Shown: positions 40,614 to 49,309 of the stretch, in pieces
Numbering within the stretch: the stretch's first letter is position 1
Layout: each line of letters begins with the position of its first letter
Assembly: GCA_050185195.1 (NCBI GenBank)
Contig: JBFWZQ010000001.1
Location: forward strand, 248,001 to 312,000
Length of the DNA stretch: 64,000 bases
DNA from: CADEFQ01 sp050185195
Lineage (GTDB): Bacteria; Pseudomonadota; Gammaproteobacteria; Steroidobacterales; Steroidobacteraceae
Reading direction: 5' to 3'
Notes under the pieces: generated by a model
Told to the model about the DNA's origin: nothing
Databases searched by the model: none
The model's input: the letters and a program-made list of their open reading frames with translations, nothing else
Made by a program: the position numbers and the translations under genes

Positions 40614-41590
40614 GCTGCGCACCCGGAGAACCCTGCGAGGAAGGCCACAAGCGCCGTCGCGCGCTCATCGTGCTCGGCGCGATGGGCGTGCTCTTCATCG
40701 CACTGTCGGCAGCTTCCTTCCTCGATTCGCGTAACCAGGTGGTCCCCGAAACCGTCAGTTATGCCGGTCATGGCGCGGTTGAAGGCAAGCGCGTCTTCCA
40801 AGCCTACAACTGCATGGGCTGCCACACCATCGTCGGCAACGGCGCCTACTTCGGCCCCGACCTGACGAAGCTCTACGGCAAGGTCGGGCCGGCCTGGATC
40901 GAGGCTTTCCTGCCGTCCGCCGGCAGCTGGCCGACCCGCGGGGCCGTGCAACTGCAACTGCAGAATGCAACGGTCGCCACCGAATCCGGCGTCGATTCGA
41001 TCGATGCCTATCTCGAAAAATTCCCGGCGGCGGCCGAGCGCATCACGCGGCGCGGGTCGCACGCGACGCAGATGCCGAACCTGCCCCTCACGCGCGACGA
41101 AATCGGGCAGCTCATCGCCTTCCTGAAATACACGTCGAGCCTGAACACCGAGGGTTGGCCGCCGACGCCGCTCGTCGGCGGCGCCGCCCAGGCGGCGGCC
41201 CTGTCGTCGCCCGCCACGGCACCCGTCGCCGCGCCGCCGCCCGACGCCGCGGGCGCCACGCCGGCTGCGGCCTCCGGCCCCGCATCGCAGGCCGCACACG
41301 GTGCAGACCTCGCCCGCGACACGGGCTGCACGGCCTGCCACGCCAGCGACGCCCAACGCCGGGTCGGCCCGGGCTGGGGCGGGCTCTATGGCTCGCAAGT
41401 CACGCTCGCCGACGGCACGAAGATCCGCGCCGACGAGGCGTACCTCACCGAGTCGATCCTCGCGCCCGACGCGAAGATCGTCGAGGACTTCGCGCCGCAC
41501 ATGATGCCGGCGTACGGCGAAATGCTCGATGAGGAGCAGGTCGCGGCGATCGTCGCCTACATCCGCAGCCTCGGGGGAGGCCAGCCATGA
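40610..41590 (+). CDS. norC: nitric oxide reductase subunit C with a second fused cytochrome c domain
   Basis: 326 aa, about twice a normal NorC (near 150). One membrane anchor (19-37), then the NorC haem domain VFQAYNCMGCHTIVGNGAYFGPDLTKLYG with Cys68/Cys71/His72 and Met155 (TQMPNLP) as likely sixth ligand. After a Pro/Ala-rich linker (190-228) comes a second cytochrome c domain with Cys240/Cys243/His244 and Met298/299 (PHMMPAYGE), resembling the c domain fused to cytochrome oxidase subunit II. It would pass electrons from a donor through two haems to NorB. Overlaps the preceding and following genes by four bases each. Confidence 0.92.
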   Translation: MSCAPGEPCEEGHKRRRALIVLGAMGVLFIALSAASFLDSRNQVVPETVSYAGHGAVEGKRVFQAYNCMGCHTIVGNGAYFGPDLTKLYGKVGPAWIEAFLPSAGSWPTRGAVQLQLQNATVATESGVDSIDAYLEKFPAAAERITRRGSHATQMPNLPLTRDEIGQLIAFLKYTSSLNTEGWPPTPLVGGAAQAAALSSPATAPVAAPPPDAAGATPAAASGPASQAAHGADLARDTGCTACHASDAQRRVGPGWGGLYGSQVTLADGTKIRADEAYLTESILAPDAKIVEDFAPHMMPAYGEMLDEEQVAAIVAYIRSLGGGQP

Positions 41591-43248
41591 TCCGCATCGA
41601 GTACGCGACCCAGCGCCTCAGCCTGCGCTTCTTCATGCTCATGCTGGTGCTGTTCTTTTTCCAGGCCGCCTTCGGCCTGCTGCTGACTGCCCAGCACATC
41701 GACCCCTCGCTGCTGGCCGGCCGGCTGAATTTCAACATCGTGCGCGCCGAACACACCAACCTCGGCATCCTGTGGGTGCTGTCGGGTTTCATCGGCGCGA
41801 TCCTCTTCGTGGGCCCGCTACTGTCGAAGCGCGAGCTCGCCGCCCCCGCGCTCATCAAGTTCCTGTTCTATGCCGTGATCGCGGTGGTCGTCTGGAACGT
41901 CGGGACCCAGGTCTATGCACAGCAGGGCCTCGCGCTGTGGTGGATGGGCCAGCCGCTGCTGCAGGAAGGCCTCGAGTACCTCGAGGGCGGGCGCATCGTC
42001 GACGTCGTGATCCTGGTCGGCTTTGCGATCCTGTGTTACGTCGTGCTGCGCACGTTCCCGCGGGTCAAGGACTGGAACGAGATCCACTGGGGCCTCGGCC
42101 TCGGCGTCGTGGCGCTGACGCTCGTGTGGATCTTCGGCATGTTCTTCGTCGCGCGGCTCGACCTGCAGGAATACTTCCGCTGGTACGTCGTGCACTACTG
42201 GGTCGAGGGCGTGTGGGAGGTCATCCACATCTCGCTGGTCGGCTTCTTCCTCGTGCTGATGTTCAAGGCCGACGTGAAATCGGTCGGCTACGCGGTGTTC
42301 TGGGGCATCGCGCTCGTCTGGCTGTCGGGCCTGCTCGGCAACGCGCACCACTACTTCTGGATCGGTACGCCCGAGTTCTGGCAGTTCTGGGGATCGCTGT
42401 TCAGCGCGCTCGAACCCCTGCCGCTGATCTTCTGCTTCTGGCACATCTACCTCGACGCGCACCAGGACGGCAAGCCGGTCGCGAACGCACCGGCCTTCGC
42501 GTTCCTGCTCGGCTCGGTGGTGCTCGAGCAGGTCGGCGCGGGCATCCTCGGCTTCACGATGACTTTCGCGCTCACGAACGTGTGGTCGCACGGCACCTGG
42601 GTGACGCTGAGCCACGCGCACCTCGCGCTCTTCGGCACCTTCGGCATGCTCGGCCTCGCCGCGGCCTACTACACCGTGCCGCTGATGCGCGGCATCACCG
42701 GCTTCGACCAGCGCCCCGGCCGGCTCGCCTTCTGGCTGGTGTTCACCGGCATGCTGGGCCTCGGCTTTGCCTTCGCGATCGGCGGCACCGTGCAGGTGTT
42801 CACCTACCGCACGCTCGGCCTCGACTGGTTCGGGGGCGAGGTGGCGCCGGCGATGCAGTTCGCCAAGTTGCTGGTGCCCGTCTTCGGCCTCGTATTCATG
42901 GTGGGCGTGTGCCTGCTGGTGTACGACCTGCTGACGCTCGGGTTGCGCGCACGCGCCACCGACACCACTCTCGCCCCGGCGGCGGCGCGCGGCTGGGGCC
43001 GCAAGCTGGGCGGCTGGGAAACCGGCCTGTGGCTGCTCGGCATGTGGATATTCGGGGCGATCATCACGCTCGGCCTGCTGAGCTTCAACCTGCCCTCGGT
43101 GCGGGAGGGCAGCCGGCTGTTCCCCTACCTGATGGCCGGCATCGGCTACCCGGGCCTGCTGCTGACGACCCTGCTCTTCGTCGCACGCTTCCTGCGGTCG
43201 CTGGACGCGCGCAGTCACGCCCTCGCACTTTCCCGGCCCACGGACTAA
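41587..43248 (+). CDS. norB: nitric oxide reductase large subunit NorB
   Basis: 553 aa haem-copper-superfamily protein reducing 2 NO to N2O. Catalytic residues of cNOR are conserved: haem b ligand His56 (RAEHTNLG), FeB ligands His203 (VVHYWVEGVWE) and His254/His255 (NAHHYFWIG), Glu207, Glu211 and Glu276 (ALEPLPL), haem ligands His343/His345 (LSHAHLAL). Normal NorB has about 460 residues and 12 helices; here extra segments after about residue 420 add two helices (TGLWLLGMWIFGAIITLGLL, LMAGIGYPGLLLTTLLFVA). Not a NO dismutase, as the site residues are intact. Last gene of the operon. Confidence 0.93.
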   Translation: MIRIEYATQRLSLRFFMLMLVLFFFQAAFGLLLTAQHIDPSLLAGRLNFNIVRAEHTNLGILWVLSGFIGAILFVGPLLSKRELAAPALIKFLFYAVIAVVVWNVGTQVYAQQGLALWWMGQPLLQEGLEYLEGGRIVDVVILVGFAILCYVVLRTFPRVKDWNEIHWGLGLGVVALTLVWIFGMFFVARLDLQEYFRWYVVHYWVEGVWEVIHISLVGFFLVLMFKADVKSVGYAVFWGIALVWLSGLLGNAHHYFWIGTPEFWQFWGSLFSALEPLPLIFCFWHIYLDAHQDGKPVANAPAFAFLLGSVVLEQVGAGILGFTMTFALTNVWSHGTWVTLSHAHLALFGTFGMLGLAAAYYTVPLMRGITGFDQRPGRLAFWLVFTGMLGLGFAFAIGGTVQVFTYRTLGLDWFGGEVAPAMQFAKLLVPVFGLVFMVGVCLLVYDLLTLGLRARATDTTLAPAAARGWGRKLGGWETGLWLLGMWIFGAIITLGLLSFNLPSVREGSRLFPYLMAGIGYPGLLLTTLLFVARFLRSLDARSHALALSRPTD

Positions 43249-43318
43249 CCTCTAGTGTGATGCAGTTCAAGTGCGGGCCCGGCCCGCGTGCCCATACTGC
43301 GCCCATGGAGGCCCGCCC

Positions 43319-43780
43319 ATGCGCCCGCTCGTTCCCGTAGCCCTCGCCCTGTTCCTGCTGCCGTTCGCTGCGCAGGCCGACGTGTACCGCTGGGTCGACG
43401 CAAACGGCCAGGAACACTACAGCGACCAGCCTGTCGAGGGTGCCGAACTCATCCGCACCCTCACCCCGCGGCCGCCCGGCGCCAGCCGCGCACCTTCAAC
43501 GCCCGCGCCGGTGGCGAGTCCCGCCGCGCCCGCCGCGGGTGACATCGTCGCCTCGCGCAACACCGAGCGCGCGGTGGCCCGCGACCTCGCCGCGCAACGC
43601 GCGAAGGACTGCACCGAGGCCAAAGCGCGCTACGAGAAGTCGCTGCAGGCACGCCGCATCTTCCGCACGCTCGAAAACGGCGAGCGCGAATACCTCTCCG
43701 ACGCCGACGCCGACAAGGTGCGGGTCGACAATCGCGCCGCGATGGACACGGCCTGCGGCAAGACGACCGCCTCGCGCTGA
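43319..43780 (+). CDS. DUF4124 periplasmic protein
   Basis: 153 aa. Signal peptide ending PFAAQA, then ADVYRWVDANGQEHYSDQPV, the DUF4124 hallmark, followed by a Pro/Ala-rich stretch and a charged helical C-terminus with two cysteines. GGAGG upstream of the ATG. Function unknown; these are common in gammaproteobacteria. Starts 70 bases after norB; GCGGGC-CCG-GCCCGC between could slow transcription but lacks a T-run. Confidence 0.85.
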   Translation: MRPLVPVALALFLLPFAAQADVYRWVDANGQEHYSDQPVEGAELIRTLTPRPPGASRAPSTPAPVASPAAPAAGDIVASRNTERAVARDLAAQRAKDCTEAKARYEKSLQARRIFRTLENGEREYLSDADADKVRVDNRAAMDTACGKTTASR

Positions 43781-43839
43781 TTCGCTGCTAAAGTTGCGTC
43801 CCGCGGCCCGCGCCGCAACGCATTCCGGACGGTGTCAGC

Positions 43840-44712
43840 ATGCGAGCAGGGTTCATCGGTCTTGGCGCAATGGGCCGTCACATGGCCCGCAATCTCCACA
43901 AGGCAGGCGTGCTCACCGCGGCCTGGAACCGCACGACCGCCGTGGCGGAGGAATTTGCCCGCGAGACGGGCGTAGCCGCCGCCGCCTCGCCGGCGCAACT
44001 CGCCGCCGACGTCGACGCCGTCGTGATCTGCGTATCGGCCGACCAGGACGTGCTGGCCGTCGTGCGCGCCATCGTCCCCGCCGTGCGCGCGGGCGCACTC
44101 GTGATCGACTGCTCCACGGTGAGCGCCGCCGCCGCCCGCGAGGCCGCGGCGCTGCTGGCGCCGCGCGGCGCGGCGTTCCTCGACTGCCCGGTGAGCGGCG
44201 GCGTCGAAGGGGCGCGCGACGGCACGCTCGCCGTGATGTGCGGCGGCGATGCGGCCGCCTTCGAGCGCGCACTGCCGCTGCTCGCCGCGATGGGTCGCAC
44301 GATCACGCATTTCGGCGCGAGCGGCGCGGGCCAGGCCGCGAAGGCCACCAACCAGATCATGTGCGCGGGCATCATCCGCGCGGTCGCCGAGGCGATGGCC
44401 TTCGCGCGCGCGCAGCAGCTGCCGCTCGAGGCGCTCGTCGAGACGCTCGGCAAGGGCGCGGGCTCGAGCTGGTACTTCGTCAACCGCGCGCCGAACATGA
44501 TCCGCGGCAGCTTCCCCGCGGGCTTTCGCGTGCGCCTGCACGCCAAGGACCTCGGCATCTGCCGCGCGATGGCGGCCGAAAGCGGCGTCGAACTGCCGGT
44601 GGTCGAGAGCATGCTCGCCGAATACGCGCAGCTCATCGAGCAGGGCCATGGCGACGAGGACATCTCGGCGGACTACCGCCTCAAGGCGGCGCTCTTCAAA
44701 CAGCCGGTATGA
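43840..44712 (+). CDS. NAD(P)-dependent beta-hydroxyacid dehydrogenase (3-hydroxyisobutyrate dehydrogenase family)
   Basis: 290 aa. Rossmann motif GFIGLGAMGRHMARNL, substrate loop DCPVSGGVEGARDGTL, and catalytic lysine in GQAAKATNQIM; the C-terminal helix LHAKDLGICRAMA closes the site. The family oxidises 3-hydroxyisobutyrate, tartronate semialdehyde or glyoxylate-type acids; the substrate is not deducible. The stop overlaps the algZ-like start (ATGA). Confidence 0.9.
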   Translation: MRAGFIGLGAMGRHMARNLHKAGVLTAAWNRTTAVAEEFARETGVAAAASPAQLAADVDAVVICVSADQDVLAVVRAIVPAVRAGALVIDCSTVSAAAAREAAALLAPRGAAFLDCPVSGGVEGARDGTLAVMCGGDAAAFERALPLLAAMGRTITHFGASGAGQAAKATNQIMCAGIIRAVAEAMAFARAQQLPLEALVETLGKGAGSSWYFVNRAPNMIRGSFPAGFRVRLHAKDLGICRAMAAESGVELPVVESMLAEYAQLIEQGHGDEDISADYRLKAALFKQPV

Positions 44713-45779
44713 CCGAGGCCGCCCCGCCGCAGCGTTCGCATTACCTGCCGGACTTCTGCGCGGCGCACATGGTGCTCGCGATCGTGCTGATCGTCGAGCT
44801 GACCGCGCTCGTCGTCACGCTCGCGCGCGATGCGTCGGCGGTGGCATTCTGGACCGACCTCGCGCGCACCTCGCTCTTCCTCGTCTGGATCGGCCTTGCC
44901 GGCCAGGCCGCGCTGTGCCTCGCGCGGCGCCGGCTCGAGGCGCTATCGGTCGCGCGCAGCGCCGCCGCCGTGCTCGCGATCGTCTGCGGGACCGTGTTCG
45001 TCGTGTCAGAAGTCGCGTACCGGATCGGCGCGAGCGGCCTGCTCGAACCCGGCGGCGTCGAGAGCCTCTTCCCGCGCGAACACCTCGCGTTCATCGCCCG
45101 CAACGTCGCGATCGCCTTCATCGTCACCGCGCTCGCGCTGCGCTACTTCTACGTGACGCACGAGTGGCGCCGCAACATCGAGATGCAGTCGCGCGCCCGG
45201 GTGCACGCCCTGCAGGCGCGCATCCGCCCGCACTTCCTCTTCAACAGCATGAACACGATCGCCGCCCTCACGCGCTCGAACCCCGCGCGCGCCGAGGAGG
45301 CCGTGCAGGATCTCGCGGATCTCTTTCGCGCGAGCCTCGCCGAGAAGCGCGACCAGATCACGCTCGCCGAGGAGATCGAGATCGCGAAGACCTACGAGCG
45401 CATCGAACTGCTGCGCCTCGGCGAGCGCCTCAGGGTCGAGTGGCGCGTCAACGGCGTGCCGCAGCGGGCGATCGTGCCGAGCCTGATGATCCAGCCGCTG
45501 CTCGAGAACGCGATCTACCACGGCATCGAACCGCGCAGCGGCGGCGGCACGGTGACCGTCACCGGCGAATACGCGAACGGCCTCGTGACGATCGTCGTGC
45601 GCAACCCCGCGCCCGAGGGACCGACGCCGCGCGACGGCAACCGGGTCGCGCTCGCGAACATCCGCGAGCGGCTTGCCCTGATGTACGGCGCGCGCGCCGC
45701 GGTGAAGGCCGGCCGCTTCGACGACGAGTACATCGTGACGCTGAGATTCCCGCATGAAGCTGAAGACGCTCATCGTTGA
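44709..45779 (+). CDS. algZ: AlgZ/FimS-like (LytS-type) sensor histidine kinase
   Basis: 356 aa. Four N-terminal membrane helices, then the His_kinase motif LQARIRPHFLFNSMNTIAAL (phospho-acceptor region), and an ATPase domain with QPLLENAIYHGIEP and GLGL-equivalent VALANIRERLALMYG. Like FimS/AlgZ of Pseudomonas it lacks the standard H-box of other kinases. Overlaps the regulator gene by 26 bases, so both are made together. AlgZ/R controls type IV pili, alginate and virulence in Pseudomonas; here its targets are unknown. Confidence 0.88.
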   Translation: MTEAAPPQRSHYLPDFCAAHMVLAIVLIVELTALVVTLARDASAVAFWTDLARTSLFLVWIGLAGQAALCLARRRLEALSVARSAAAVLAIVCGTVFVVSEVAYRIGASGLLEPGGVESLFPREHLAFIARNVAIAFIVTALALRYFYVTHEWRRNIEMQSRARVHALQARIRPHFLFNSMNTIAALTRSNPARAEEAVQDLADLFRASLAEKRDQITLAEEIEIAKTYERIELLRLGERLRVEWRVNGVPQRAIVPSLMIQPLLENAIYHGIEPRSGGGTVTVTGEYANGLVTIVVRNPAPEGPTPRDGNRVALANIRERLALMYGARAAVKAGRFDDEYIVTLRFPHEAEDAHR

Positions 45780-46494
45780 CGACGAAGCGCCGGCGCGCGA
45801 ACGGCTCGCGAGCCTGCTCGCCGAGATCGAGGACGTGCAGGTCGTCGGGGCGGGCGCGAGCGGCCGCGAGGCGCTCGAGCTGACGATGGACCTTTCGCCG
45901 GACGTCGTGCTGCTCGACGTGCGCATGCCCGACATGGACGGGCTCGAGGCCGCGCAACGCATCGCGACGATGAGCGAACCGCCCGCTGTCATATTCACGA
46001 CAGCTTATGACGAATACGCCGTCAACGCGTTCGAGGCGCGGGCCACGGGCTATCTCGTCAAGCCGATCCGCAAGGACAAGCTGGCTGCGGCGCTTGCCGC
46101 CTGCCGGCGCCTGACGCGACCGCAACTCGCGCACGCGGAATCGGCGAATGCGGCCCCGGCGCCCGGGCGCAGCCACATCCCCGTGCGCCGCCGCGACGGC
46201 ATCAAGTTGATTCCATTGGCGGAAATCCGCTGTTTCCAGGCCGACCAGAAGTACACCACGGTGCGCCACGAGGAGGGCGACGACCTCATCGAGGACTCCC
46301 TGCGCCTGCTCGAGGAGGAGTTCGCGGGCAGTTTCGTGCGCATCCACCGCAGCGCGCTCGTCAGCACGCACCACCTCGAGCGCATCGAGCGCGATCCCGA
46401 CGGCCAGTACTTCGTGCGCCTGAAGGGCCTGGCGGAGCGCCTGGCCGTGAGCCGCCGCATGGCGGGCGACCTGCGCGAACGCTTCCGCCTGTGA
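45754..46494 (+). CDS. algR: AlgR-like LytTR response regulator
   Basis: 246 aa. Receiver domain with phospho-acceptor Asp55 (VVLLDVRMPDMDG) and acidic pocket DDEAPARERL; LytTR DNA-binding domain from about 140 on: IPVRRRDGIKLIPLAEIRCF, QKYTTVRHEEG, and SFVRIHRSALVSTHHL. Matches AlgR length and order. Together with the overlapping kinase it forms a complete two-component pair. Confidence 0.92.
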   Translation: MKLKTLIVDDEAPARERLASLLAEIEDVQVVGAGASGREALELTMDLSPDVVLLDVRMPDMDGLEAAQRIATMSEPPAVIFTTAYDEYAVNAFEARATGYLVKPIRKDKLAAALAACRRLTRPQLAHAESANAAPAPGRSHIPVRRRDGIKLIPLAEIRCFQADQKYTTVRHEEGDDLIEDSLRLLEEEFAGSFVRIHRSALVSTHHLERIERDPDGQYFVRLKGLAERLAVSRRMAGDLRERFRL

Positions 46495-46557
46495 CGCGCA
46501 TCAACGCGCGTGGGCGCGCTTCGGCGTGAGATCAGCCGACACACGGGAGGCGATGGA

Positions 46558-47202
46558 ATGGACTCCACGGCTGCCAACGCTTACGGAATGGCCGAGCAGA
46601 CCCTCGACGACTGGCTGGCCGATTTCGGCCGCTGCGGCTGGGCCCGCACGTTCGAACCCGCGACCGCAAGGCTGCGCAACGGGGCCCTGGGCCGCGTCGC
46701 CGCGGTGCTCGGTCATCCCTCGCCCTGCGCGGCCGCACGACGCTGGGTCTGCGACACGATCCAGGCGTGGGCGCCCCTCGAAGTGTTGTTCCCGACGCGC
46801 GAATACGGCGACGAACCGGGCGTGAGCGGCGAGCTCGGCTCGCACATGGCCGACATCATGGAGCGCGAGTACGCGTTCATGCTCGCGGGCGCCGCGAACC
46901 CGCGGCTCGCCGCCGAGTGGCTGCAGGCCGATTCGCAGCAGCTCGGGCTCGACCTCGCGCTCGCGGGCGCCCTGCTCGGCACGCTGCGCGATGGCACGGA
47001 CGACGGCTGGGTGCAGGGCCACACCTGCATGTCGCTCGCGCTCGCGGAGTACCTGCATCGGCAGGCGATCGGCCTGCGCCAGTTGATCGCGGATGCCGTC
47101 GCCATGTCCTACACGACGAGCGTCGCGCTGCGCCGCCGGCAACTGCACGCGGCCTGCCGCTCGACGCCCTGCCTCGTCGCGGCCGCGCGCCGTTACGCCT
47201 GA
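46558..47202 (+). CDS. conserved protein of unknown function
   Basis: 214 aa, predicted largely alpha-helical, no membrane segment or signal. Contains repeated cysteines and many Ala/Arg. GGGAGG precedes ATG 46558 by about eight bases; an upstream ATG (46510) would lose this site. No family recognised. The end overlaps the convergent reductase gene by ten bases. Confidence 0.65.
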   Translation: MDSTAANAYGMAEQTLDDWLADFGRCGWARTFEPATARLRNGALGRVAAVLGHPSPCAAARRWVCDTIQAWAPLEVLFPTREYGDEPGVSGELGSHMADIMEREYAFMLAGAANPRLAAEWLQADSQQLGLDLALAGALLGTLRDGTDDGWVQGHTCMSLALAEYLHRQAIGLRQLIADAVAMSYTTSVALRRRQLHAACRSTPCLVAAARRYA

Positions 47203-48212
47203 ACCGGCGGCGCGTAGTCGAAGGAATCGAAGCGCAAGCGACCTTCCGCGAGACCGTGCGCCGGAAACCGCGCGCGGATCGCCTCGATCATCGCCGGTGG
47301 ACCGGCCGCGTAGACGTCGTAACCAGACAGGTCCGGGTGCTGCGCCAGCACCGCCTCGTGCACCCATCCGCGGGCAAAGCGCGTGGCGCCCGGTGCATCC
47401 GCCGGCGTATCAGACAACACGCCCGTGAAATGGAAACGCGGATGGACTTCCATCCAGCGTCGCACGAGCGACTCCTCGTACAGGTCGGGCGGCGTGCGCG
47501 CGCCCCAGTAGAACCAGATGTCGCGCGCCGACCCGCGTTCGAGAGCCTCGCGCAGCATGGACTTCACCGGTGCGAAACCCGTGCCGCCCGCGACGAAGAT
47601 CACGGGTGTCGTGGCATCGACGTACACGAACTGGCCGATCGGCCCTTCGATGCGCAGCAGTGCACCCGGACCTTCATGCGCGAACAGCTCGCTCGTGAAT
47701 CCGCCCCCGGGAACCTGCCGCACGTGCAGTTCGAGCCGCGCGGCATCGTGCGGCGGCGAGGCGATCGAGAAACTGCGCCGCCGGCCGCCACCGGGCAGTA
47801 CGTCGAGATACTGGCCCGCCTGGAACGGAAAGTTCTCGACCGCGGGCAGGCGCAGCGTGAGCCGCAGGACATCCGGCGCGAGCAGCTCGCGCGACTCGAT
47901 GCGACAGGGCAGCGTCTTGATCTCGATGTCGGTGACGCGGCGAAGCTCGCGCGCTTCGATCACGAGGTCGCTCGTGGCGCGCGCCTGGCACAGCAGCGCA
48001 AACCCCGCCGACTCTTCTTCGGCCGTGAGGCCGAGCGGTCGCGGGCCGGGATACGACACCTGGCCGGAAACGATGCGGGCGCGGCACGAGGCGCAGTGAC
48101 CGCTCTTGCAGCTGTGCGGCAGGTTGAAATGCCCGCGCAGCGCCGCCGCCAGCACCGGCTCGTCGCCCGATGCGTGGAATTCCCGGTTGGACGGCAGCAC
48201 CCTGACCTTCAC
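47193..48212 (-). CDS. ferredoxin-NAD(P)H reductase-type oxidoreductase with N-terminal [2Fe-2S] domain
   Basis: 339 aa. N-terminal plant-type ferredoxin with Cys35, Cys40, Cys43 and Cys75 (CKSGHCASC..., LLCQA), then an FAD domain (GQYLDVLPGGGRRRSFSIASP; the RxxS segment binds flavin) and an NAD domain (VIFVAGGTGFAPVKSM, then DVYAAGPPAMIEA). Layout equals CDP-6-deoxy-glucoseen reductase and phenol/toluene oxygenase reductases. The partner oxygenase or reductase is not in this window. Confidence 0.9.
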   Translation of the reverse strand: MKVRVLPSNREFHASGDEPVLAAALRGHFNLPHSCKSGHCASCRARIVSGQVSYPGPRPLGLTAEEESAGFALLCQARATSDLVIEARELRRVTDIEIKTLPCRIESRELLAPDVLRLTLRLPAVENFPFQAGQYLDVLPGGGRRRSFSIASPPHDAARLELHVRQVPGGGFTSELFAHEGPGALLRIEGPIGQFVYVDATTPVIFVAGGTGFAPVKSMLREALERGSARDIWFYWGARTPPDLYEESLVRRWMEVHPRFHFTGVLSDTPADAPGATRFARGWVHEAVLAQHPDLSGYDVYAAGPPAMIEAIRARFPAHGLAEGRLRFDSFDYAPPVQA

Positions 48213-48254
48213 CCCGGCATTATGGCGGGGTGAAAGCCGGGCGCCATCACGCGA

Positions 48255-49205
48255 TCAGTGCCGGCCTCTCAGCCAGTGCCGCGTGCTCGAGTAGATGTCT
48301 CCATCGCGCCCGAAATACAACCGCTCACGATCGGCGGACATCGATGAGCGCGTTTCGCTGCCCGCGGTATTGACGTTGGCGCCGAGGTTCACCGGCGCGG
48401 ACCACGGATGGCGGGTGCTGCGCCGGGTCGACACATAGACGTCGAAGCTGCCGAATGCCGGGGTGCCGTTCGCGTCGGTCGGTCGCGTGGAACTGAAGAC
48501 GATTTCGAGCCCATCCGGGCTCACGTTCGGCATGCGGTCGTCGAACTCGGTGTTCAGCTCCTGCACGGGCGAGGGCGGCCCGAAGTGGCCGTCGGCATAC
48601 CGCCTGCTCCGGTAGATATCCATGTTGCCGCTGACGGTGCTCGAGAAGTACAGGAACGTGCCTTCATGCGTCCTGACGAGCGAGGGACTGAACTCGGCGC
48701 CCGCGCTGTTCGGACCGGTGCCGGTTTCGAGGCAGCCGAGATGCTGCGGCTCGCCCCAGCCGAAGGCGGCGTTGCGCCGGATCAGGTAGATGTCGCCTTT
48801 CCCCGGACCCGAGTTGCAAGTTTCCGCGCCTGGCCGTTCCGACACGAACAGCAGGTAGCTGCCGTGCAGCGGCGTCGGGCAGAAATCGGCGAACTCCGAG
48901 TTCACCGGCGCGCCGAGATTCTGCGGTTCGCCCCAGGGAGAGTCCTTGCTGGCCCGGTCGGCCGCCCAGATGTCGTTGCCGCCGAGCGTGCCTGTCCGAT
49001 TCGAGGCGATGTACAGGCTGAGGCCGTCCGGCGACTCGATCGGGCAGCCGTCACCCGCCGGACTGTTGATACCGGCAACGGGCGCCGCGATACCCCAATC
49101 CGACAGATGGTTCATGTGGTGCCCGTCGTACCAGCCACCTGCATTCAGGGTGACGGGCAGCGCGACAGCCAGGGCGAGCGAGCCGAATATGTTCCATTTG
49201 TCCAT
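48255..49205 (-). CDS. exported WD40-like (PD40/TolB-type) beta-propeller protein
   Basis: 316 aa. Signal peptide in MDKWNIFGSLALAVALPVTL. Repeated PD40 blades: SPDGLSLYIASNR, LHGSYLLFVSERPG, FSPSLVRTHEGTFLYFSST, VSPDGLEIVFSSTRP, SADRERLYFGRDGDIY. GGGGAAA ahead of ATG 49205. Propellers of this sort (also on TolB) bind peptides or proteins in the periplasm. Divergent from the CadC-like regulator at 49310, which probably controls it. Confidence 0.82.
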   Translation of the reverse strand: MDKWNIFGSLALAVALPVTLNAGGWYDGHHMNHLSDWGIAAPVAGINSPAGDGCPIESPDGLSLYIASNRTGTLGGNDIWAADRASKDSPWGEPQNLGAPVNSEFADFCPTPLHGSYLLFVSERPGAETCNSGPGKGDIYLIRRNAAFGWGEPQHLGCLETGTGPNSAGAEFSPSLVRTHEGTFLYFSSTVSGNMDIYRSRRYADGHFGPPSPVQELNTEFDDRMPNVSPDGLEIVFSSTRPTDANGTPAFGSFDVYVSTRRSTRHPWSAPVNLGANVNTAGSETRSSMSADRERLYFGRDGDIYSSTRHWLRGRH

Positions 49206-49273
49206 GGTGTTTCCCCTTGTCAAAGTTCCACGAACGCTACGGGGGTACGACGGCCACGGCCTGATGAAACCCT

Positions 49274-49290
49274 GATATCTTGCCGATATC
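49274..49290. promoter_or_regulatory. paired GATATC sites between the propeller gene and its putative regulator
   Basis: GATATC (49274-49279) and GATATC (49285-49290) with starts 11 bases apart, one turn of the helix, so a dimer could contact the same face. Each is itself palindromic. The position in the divergent gap is right for the CadC-like protein encoded just downstream. Confidence 0.35.
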
Positions 49291-49309
49291 GCTCTCGATA
49301 CCCACGCGG

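Noticed and set aside
41587..43248. NorB homologue considered as a NO dismutase or other divergent NOR
   Set aside because: All cNOR haem, FeB and glutamate residues are conserved, unlike NO dismutase, and a NorC gene is present.
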